Positions 57,977 to 64,000 of a stretch of DNA of 64,000 bases are shown here, piece by piece. How positions within the stretch are numbered: position 1 is the stretch's first letter; each line of letters opens with the position of its first letter. The DNA is from Anagrus nilaparvatae (Eukaryota; Arthropoda; Insecta; Hymenoptera; Mymaridae). The notes under the pieces were generated by a model. That model saw only the letters and a program-made list of their open reading frames with translations. It searched no databases and was not told the DNA's origin. The stretch covers positions 11,078,001 through 11,142,000 of the forward strand of contig JAKSXM010000263.1 in the NCBI GenBank assembly GCA_022575985.1, written 5' to 3'. The translations under genes and the position numbers were made by a program.

Positions 57977-58760
57977 TGTTACGTATGGTAGGTCAAAATT
58001 GATATGCCTAACATCCGATATATATATAAATATTAAACCTACATCCGATATTCATATTAACGTTCCCAGACGATATAGGAACCCGCAGATGCATTTCCGC
58101 TGATGCTGACCTAGCACAATAGCGCGGGACAAAAGTCAACTGTGACATAAATTAGTAGGGATTTATAGGCGTTATAAACTGCATAAATCCCACCTCGCGA
58201 TTCTTAGTAATAATTAGGGACGCCTTCGCTAATTGGACGTGACGAGACCGACGCTTTTTTGTATTGGACGTCTCCCCCAAAATCTCGCAGTATGGGCAGA
58301 TTCACATTAGATTATATATTGCCCTTCAGGCGCCCAAAATACTTATTAGAGTACCACCACTTATTAGAGTACCACCATTCTTTAGAATACTATCTTTCGT
58401 TTAGAGTCTTACCACTCTGTTACAGTTTTACCTTTAATTACTTGACTTTAAGACTTAGACAGTTTTATTATATTTACTTATAATTAATAAAGTGAAAGTT
58501 ATATATCAAATCAGTTATCAGTTATTATTGTGACAATTCCTTCTGTAATTAAGAACTTAGCCTCAGGTTAGGTTCATCCAGCTTAGATCGAACCCGAACT
58601 CATCTACAAATATATCAACTATAAACCAACCAAATAATAACCATACCAACTTATATAAAATACCTGGGGCAGTCAATATCCCCAGGATAAACTTATTTAT
58701 ATTTTATATTTTATATTTATATTTACGTATCCCTTGGATAAAACCTCAGGATACGTAACA
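57977..58760 (+). repeat. 784-bp LTR, copy 2 (possibly solo)
   Basis: It starts TGTTACGTAT and ends ATACGTAACA, the same length as copy 1 and identical as far as I could read. It is flanked by TAAT on both sides (57973-57976 and 58761-58764), so it looks like a solo LTR with its own 4-bp target duplication. Confidence 0.88.
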
Positions 58761-60145
58761 TAATACTTAATTTTTTATTTCCTATGAAAGTACGAATTTT
58801 AGAGTTATCGTTTGTAAAGGTTTTCTCCATCTGATACGTAATTTTTCGAATTTTTTTTTTTTTAATTTTTTAAATAAAAAATTTTAAAAAATACCATAAT
58901 TTTTTTTCTTTTTGGACGTAGTACCTCATTTTTTCCATGAAAGTATTGATATCTAGAAGTATCGATTTTACTTGATATCTCGAATCTTATAATTTATTTT
59001 TTGAAAATTTTTTTCTCAAAATTTTTTTCACCAAAAAATACAAAATATACCAATTTTTTTTTTGTTTATGGATACACACACCGTGTGTGTGCAGTACTTA
59101 ATTTATTTTTGTGGAAGTACTAGTTTTAAAAAATATCATTTATAGTAATGTTTTGGTCCTGATACTTATTTTTTTCAAAATTTTTTCCTCAATATTTAAA
59201 AAAAATAAAAATAAAAAAAACTGCAATATTTTTCTTGTTTTTGGATATAGTACCTAATTTTTTCCTATGAAAGTATTGATAGATTAAAAAAAAAAAATTG
59301 TATAATTATATTATTAATTTATTTGAACAAAACTTTATATTTTTTTAACAACAATATCTGAAAATATCTGAAATTTTTTCCAATATCTGAATTTTTTTCA
59401 ATATCTGAAAATTTGGTTATTACTCGATATCTCCAATCTGGCACCTAATTTTTTGAACTTTTTTTTCTCAAAACTTTTTGCATAAAAAAATAAAAAAAAC
59501 AGCAATATTTTTTTGCTTTTTGAAAGTAGTACCTCATTTTTTTCTGTGGGAGTACTAATTTTAGAAGTATACTTTAATATTTTTTAATAGGATATAATTA
59601 TTTATTTAATTTTATAATTAAAAAAATTATTTTATTATAATAAAATTTATACTTTTTTATTCACTTTATAAAATGACTTATTAAAATATAATTAATAATT
59701 CAGATGCTTATTTATAATTTTTATATTTGCAATATATTTTTTATACCTAATAATTAGTTTGTTAAAAATTTTTTTCTAAAAATTTGTTAAATAAAAAAAA
59801 TTCAGCAATATTTTTTTTCTTTTGGACACACAGTTCTTAACTTTTTTCTATGACATACTAATATCTGAAATTATCATTTTTATTAGATAAAATAGACCAT
59901 TATAAAAATTTTGCTATTGTTAATGAGGAACCATAGTGCCAATTACTTGGCAGCATTTTTTTTTCTTTTTTTGTAAAATTTTGAATTTCAAAAGTTTATA
60001 AAAAAGGCTTTTTTGTTCTGCAGTTTGAATATAACTAAATAGAACTGGAAATTGAAATTGTTAAACTTAGTTTAAATATGTGAGATAAAATTTTGGTTTT
60101 CAACATGCTATAATTAGAGTCCCAAGTTAACCCGTATGAATTTCA
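58761..60145. repeat. Dispersed ~180-bp repeat units, opposite orientation
   Basis: Units with TTTTTGGACGTAGTACCT, TCTATGAAAGTA and TTTCTCAAAATTTTT run to about 59900, inverted relative to 54890-56050. From 59900 to 60145 nothing is recognised. Confidence 0.7.
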
Positions 60146-60500
60146 CTTATTTATTTATTGAATTTTTATTTTATTTTATTTACGCCCGAAGGCAATTACA
60201 ATATTATACAACTAACTGTTCTTGTTGTCAAAAATATAAAGTTTTGTACAAATAAATTAATAATATAAGTATACAATTTTTTTTTTTAATCTATCAAAAT
60301 GTGCAGATAAGTAAAATAATAAGTTATAATAAATTTCAAATAAATTTTTAAAAAATCTTTAAATAAATTCAATATTCACAAAAGAAAGTTAAAGTAGTAT
60401 TTAAAATTTTAAAAATATTTTTTTTTAATGAAATGCTAGAGTATCAATTTGATGTCCCGATTTTAATAAGCTTGAAAATATATTAAGATTTCCATTAGAG

Positions 60501-61691
60501 TCTTTCTTTGCCAAGACAGCAATGGTGGGCAGGTCGGGTCATCGGATCGGCCTCAAATTTTTCCCATGTTTTTACAACATAAAGATAGGAAAATCCTGAA
60601 ATTTTTAGCCTTCTAGGTCTTAAACAGCCCGAGTTATGGCCAATCAAACTCATTAGGCGGCTTTCGACCAGCGTTAGTGCTTTTCGGGAAAATGGTTAAA
60701 AATCATAAATATAAGCTTGAAAAAAAATTCTTAAAGAGTATATATGTTGGGAAACCTTCAGTAAATCGTTTTCGGAAAAACCCCGGGAAATTTCGGAAAA
60801 TGGGAAAATGCGTTTTAAGAAAAATTGCAATATCTCATTTTCCGCCATTTTTTTTTTAAATTTTTTTTCCAAAATTTTTTTCAACCGAAATCCCATTGAT
60901 CTGTACGAAAAAAAATTTGGATTTCGGCCATTAAGGTCAATTTTAGCCTGTTTTAGAATAATTTCACATTTTCAATACTTCTGTATTTAATTTTCCGTAA
61001 GGGGTTAAAATAATTGACTTTTTTGCTTTCAGAATCGAATAGCCAGGGAAAAAGTAGTCCTAAATAAAAAAAAAATTACTATTTTCGATGAAAATTAACC
61101 AAGTTATGGACAAGTAAAGATACTGTCAAAAACTACCAATTTTATACTAATTCCAATTTTAGACTCTAAAACGACATTATAACTTGAAAAATGCATAACT
61201 AACTTAAATTTTATCGTAAAAAGAAAAGTTTTGGATTATTATCGAGTGTTTTTTCCTTGGCTATTCTTTAATGCAAGAAAAAAATTAGTTTAGTCGTTAA
61301 AAAGTTTTTTTTTTTGTAAAAAACTAATGTAACATGTTAAAAACTGTTTTTGATTATTATCATTTTTTAACAGAAAAAATAAATTTCTGTCAATAAAATT
61401 AATTTTTTTATTGGATAAACGAATAGCCAAGGCAAAAGCACTCGATAATAATCCAAAACTTTTCTTTTTACGATAAAATTTAAGCGAGTTATGCATTTTT
61501 CAAGTTATAATGTCGTTTTAGAGCCTAAAATTGGAATTAGTATAAAATTGGTAGTTTTTGACAGTATCTTAAGACCTAGAAGGCTAAAAATTTCAGGATT
61601 TTCCTATATTTATGTTATAAAAACATTGGAAAAATTTGAGGCCTATCCGATGACCCGACCTGCCCACCATTGCTGTTTTGGCAAAGAAAGA
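60501..61691. mobile_element. Palindromic foldback element, copy B (complete)
   Basis: The ends are TCTTTCTTTGCCAAGACAGC and its near reverse complement TTGGCAAAGAAAGA. The arms share GCCTCAAATTTTTCCCATG and TAGGAAAATCCTGAAATTTTT, and inner sequences around CTCTAAAACGACATTATAAC are mirrored near 61510. The centre is close to 61340. It is homologous to 30318-31450. No clear target duplication or coding sequence is visible. Confidence 0.85.
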
Positions 61692-62087
61692 CTCATTATA
61701 CAATGAACAAATTCTGAATAAACACTCTCTATTAAGATAATTTGATTTTAAATTTTTGAATGAGAATTTTGTAATCAGCCTAAAATTATAAGATGATTGT
61801 TCATTAATAGATAGAAGATTAAATAATTCAGAACATTTTATATTGTTATCTAATAGTTTTTGCATCCAAATTATATCATTTGCGTTTATAATAGATTCAA
61901 TTGCTGAGACAATGAATTTTAATGCGTTTCCAGAGTAGCTATGATCAATAACGTTCATAGGTGATCCAGATTTAAAAGCTAAAAATCTAATAAATTTATG
62001 ATTTACTTTTTCAAGTCTATCAATACAATTTTTATAAATTGGCCTCCAGATACTAGATCCATACATAATTTGAGATTTTACTAAACT

Positions 62088-62543
62088 ATTGGTATTTGTT
62101 TAACCTCCATCTTAAACTTCCATACGGATGTTGTGATAGAGGTCACCAACAAATGCTATCACACCCTGCACTATTTTAATTTTTGTATTTATCTATTTTA
62201 ATGGGTTGAGGATGTGAAAGCGCCTTTTGACAATTGTTAGTGAAGTGTCAGTGTAGCTGGTATGAGCGTTGAACCTATGGTCCAGGAGGTACGCGACCTC
62301 TCCCGAACCCCACGCCGGGTTATAGTGCCCTGAAAGCACTTCGGACCGCGATATCCACATAATGTTAATTTTTTATTTTTTATTTTTTTTAACATTAGGT
62401 GCCTTAATCCTAGAACTCACGGTAGAAGAACATCAAGAATTTTTCACAAAGAAAAAAACTTGATGTTGATATAGCCGGGAATCGAACCGCGAACCTTCAG
62501 GTCCGAAGTCCAACGCCCTAACCACAGAGCTACCGAGGCTCTA
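62088..62543 (-). mobile_element. Full-length tRNA-derived SINE
   Basis: This SINE of about 456 bp is flanked by a 13-bp target duplication ATTTTACTAAACT (62075-62087 and 62544-62556). On the minus strand the head reads GCCTCGGTAGCTCTGTGGTT, containing a box A-like TAGCTCTGTGG, and has a perfect box B GGTTCGATTCC about 45 bases later, so an internal RNA polymerase III promoter is likely. The acceptor stem does not pair fully, so it is not a functional tRNA gene. The body is unrelated sequence with a hairpin-prone TCACGGTAGAAGAACATCAA region. The tail ends AACAAATACCAAT. Confidence 0.88.
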
Positions 62544-62765
62544 ATTTTACTAAACTATAATATAAAATTTTTATACTTACTTCATTAAATCTAGTAGAAT
62601 GTCTTCTGATAAAACTCCATGATCTATTAGCATTTGCAATTGTAAAAGTAATATGATCATTGAAGATAAGTTTGGAGTCCATAATAACACGGTCTTTAAT
62701 CAGAGCTACTCTCTCGCAAGATTCTGTTTCATTAAGATAGTAGTTAAAATCAATGAAATTATTAA

Positions 62766-63355
62766 GGGCATGTTCTCTTTTTTTTTAGTAAGGAAACAAT
62801 TTTTTTTAAACATTATTTTACTCATCGAGTTTATTATGTGCAAGTATAATTTTTTATTTATATTATAAAGAAAACGTTAAAATTGACGGAAAAAATTTTT
62901 TTTTTTATTTTAAACAATTTATTATTATTATATTAAGCGCCAAAGTTAACAGGGTAATAATCAAAATTCCAAAAATTAAAAAAAATGAAGCCATTTTTCC
63001 AAAAATTGGTATCGGATTTTTTTTTAAATATTGCGCCATTTTTTTTTTTTTGAATTTTAATTATTTGATAGTCCATCCCCTAAAGGGCTTAATTACTCAT
63101 AAAATGATTTTTGTTTTTTTTAATTCGGACATTCCAAACTCTAGTTATGCTGGCAACCGTTTTTTTAACATGTTAACTTTGGCGCTTAATATAATAATAA
63201 TAAATTGTTAAAAATAAAAAAAAAATTTTTTTCTGTCTATTTTAATGTTTTCTTTATAATATAAATAAAAAATTATACTTGCACATAATAAACTCGATTA
63301 GTAAAATAATGTTTAAAAAAAATTGTTTCCTTACTAAAAAAAAGAGAACATGCCC
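62766..63355. mobile_element. 590-bp TTAA-flanked foldback element
   Basis: The ends are GGGCATGTTCTCTTTTTTTT and the reverse complement GAGAACATGCCC, between TTAA at 62762-62765 and 63356-63359. The arms mirror for about 230 bases, including TTATTATGTGCAAGTATAAT and AGCGCCAAAGTTAAC. The centre near 63060 is unpaired. It interrupts the reverse transcriptase and carries no gene. Confidence 0.9.
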
Positions 63356-63785
63356 TTAAAGCGATTAAAAGAAATGATAAAGCATTTTTTGATATTAAGT
63401 TTAAGTCTATTCAAACTACACCACTTTAATAATAATCTAAACAAATCATCATGTAAAAGCTTATGTTCATTTACACACATTATTTTTCTGAATAATTTTA
63501 CATCATCGGCAAAAAGTAGTATCTCAGATGAATTTACTGTATTAATAATGTCATTAATGAATATTAAGAAAAGTAATGGTCCAAGGTGTGACCCTTGTGG
63601 AATCCCATACTTAGCTTCATAAGGTATTTAATTTATATCATTAATTTCAGCAATTAAAAATCTGTCTTTAAGATAGTTACCAATCAATTTTATAAAGATA
63701 TCAGGAAAACCATAACATTTTAATTTAAAAATCAAAATATCATGATCAAACAGATCAAATGCCTTTTTGAAATCTAAATATAATC

Positions 63786-64000
63786 ATCTTGTGATTTATT
63801 TTCAAAACATGAATAGGGTAGATGAACCAGTGGATGACCGGCCACCAGTGAATGACCGAATCATAATTTTATTATTTTATAAAAAAGTTAATATTAATCC
63901 AAGATCTGATAAATAAATGTGTAAATTTTCATTTCATATAATTATTTAAGGCACAGTGTCTACCGCAATCAAGTGAAAAATAATAATGATCAGGCTATTT
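63786..64000. other. No recognisable gene
   Basis: AT-rich sequence beyond the truncated retrotransposon. A short imperfect direct repeat (CCAGTGGATGACCGGCCACC, then CAGTGAATGACCGAATC) lies at 63828-63862. Confidence 0.45.

Larger units (their letters stand above)
60146..63785 (-). mobile_element. Non-LTR retrotransposon (Jockey/CR1-like), dead, with three insertions
   Basis: The minus-strand element has reverse-transcriptase coding pieces at 63360-63785, 62557-62761, 61692-62087 and 60428-60500, then a 3' UTR with GTAATTGCCTTCGGGCGTAA and a terminal ATAAA-type tail at about 60146-60180. It is 5'-truncated at the start of the RT core. A TTAA foldback (62766-63355), a SINE (62088-62543) and a palindromic element (60501-61691) interrupt it; removing them restores collinear RT sequence. 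Confidence 0.88.
60428..63785 (-). pseudogene. Reverse transcriptase remnant
   Basis: In minus-strand order: motif A region DFKKAFDLFDHDIL (about 63735-63780), an in-frame TAA at 63628-63630, GIPQGSHLGPLLFLIFINDI (about 63550-63608), the catalytic FADD in LLFADDVKLF (about 63490-63518) and WCSLNRLKLNIKKC. After the foldback insertion comes VIMDSKLIFNDHITF; after the SINE, MYGSSIWRPIYKNCIDRLEK; and after the palindromic insertion, a short C-terminal piece NGNLNIFSSLLKSGHQIDTL before a TAA at 60428-60430. The stop codon and insertions make it non-functional. No RNase H is evident. Confidence 0.87.

Noticed and set aside
62460..62543. Candidate tRNA gene on the minus strand
   Set aside because: The A and B boxes are good but the acceptor stem does not pair, and the target duplication encloses a ~456-bp unit; it is a SINE head.

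Overview
This is AT-rich nuclear DNA from an insect. The only clear host coding sequence is one exon of the cuticle-tanning phenoloxidase laccase 2, on the minus strand at 26242-26611. No other laccase 2 exon is visible, so the window looks like two very large introns (at least 26 kb on the exon's 3' side) that transposable elements have filled. A hymenopteran host is possible but not shown.

Left third (1-18725). A ~115-bp tandem repeat with inverted copies is followed by a 5'-truncated, frameshifted non-LTR retrotransposon (1230-2690). Next comes a giant near-palindrome (2691-18725) whose ~3-kb arms meet at a 44-nt loop near 15518. A young Ty3/gypsy element (5568-14769, minus strand) sits in its left arm. 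It has near-identical LTRs, a polypurine tract, a primer-binding site, intact gag and pol, and a canonical -1 slippery heptamer. A minisatellite-bearing Helitron has in turn jumped into its 5' LTR. Each palindrome arm also carries its own small TTAA-flanked element, and the opposite arm preserves the matching empty site.

Middle (18726-35343). An AACGTTAAATTT minisatellite and a second palindrome (about 21060-24840) built of tandem repeats precede the laccase 2 exon. After it come a decayed relative of the gypsy element (27483 to about 29340), a foldback repeat (30318-31450), and a complete Tigger/pogo DNA transposon (31604-33776). The Tigger transposase becomes one continuous frame if a 72-nt intron is removed. 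A paralogous empty site for it lies at 34466-34640.

Right half (35344-64000). A coding-poor LTR retrotransposon (37735-42440) has a 5-bp target duplication and a Helentron-like insertion in its 5' LTR. A second Helitron lies at 44180-44653. Two identical 784-bp LTRs (46347-47130 and 57977-58760) lie about 11 kb apart, but their homology runs on into the upstream flank, so they are not a simple LTR pair. Between them are a Gag-like reading frame with a membrane segment and a 3.47-kb TTAA-flanked element. The window ends in a dead non-LTR reverse transcriptase (60146 to about 63785, minus strand) broken by three later insertions: a palindromic element, a full-length tRNA-derived SINE and a TTAA foldback element.

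The genes do not form a pathway. The biological story is layered transposition into a host intron, with palindromic and TTAA-targeting elements prominent. All calls come from reading the sequence; no database search was possible.
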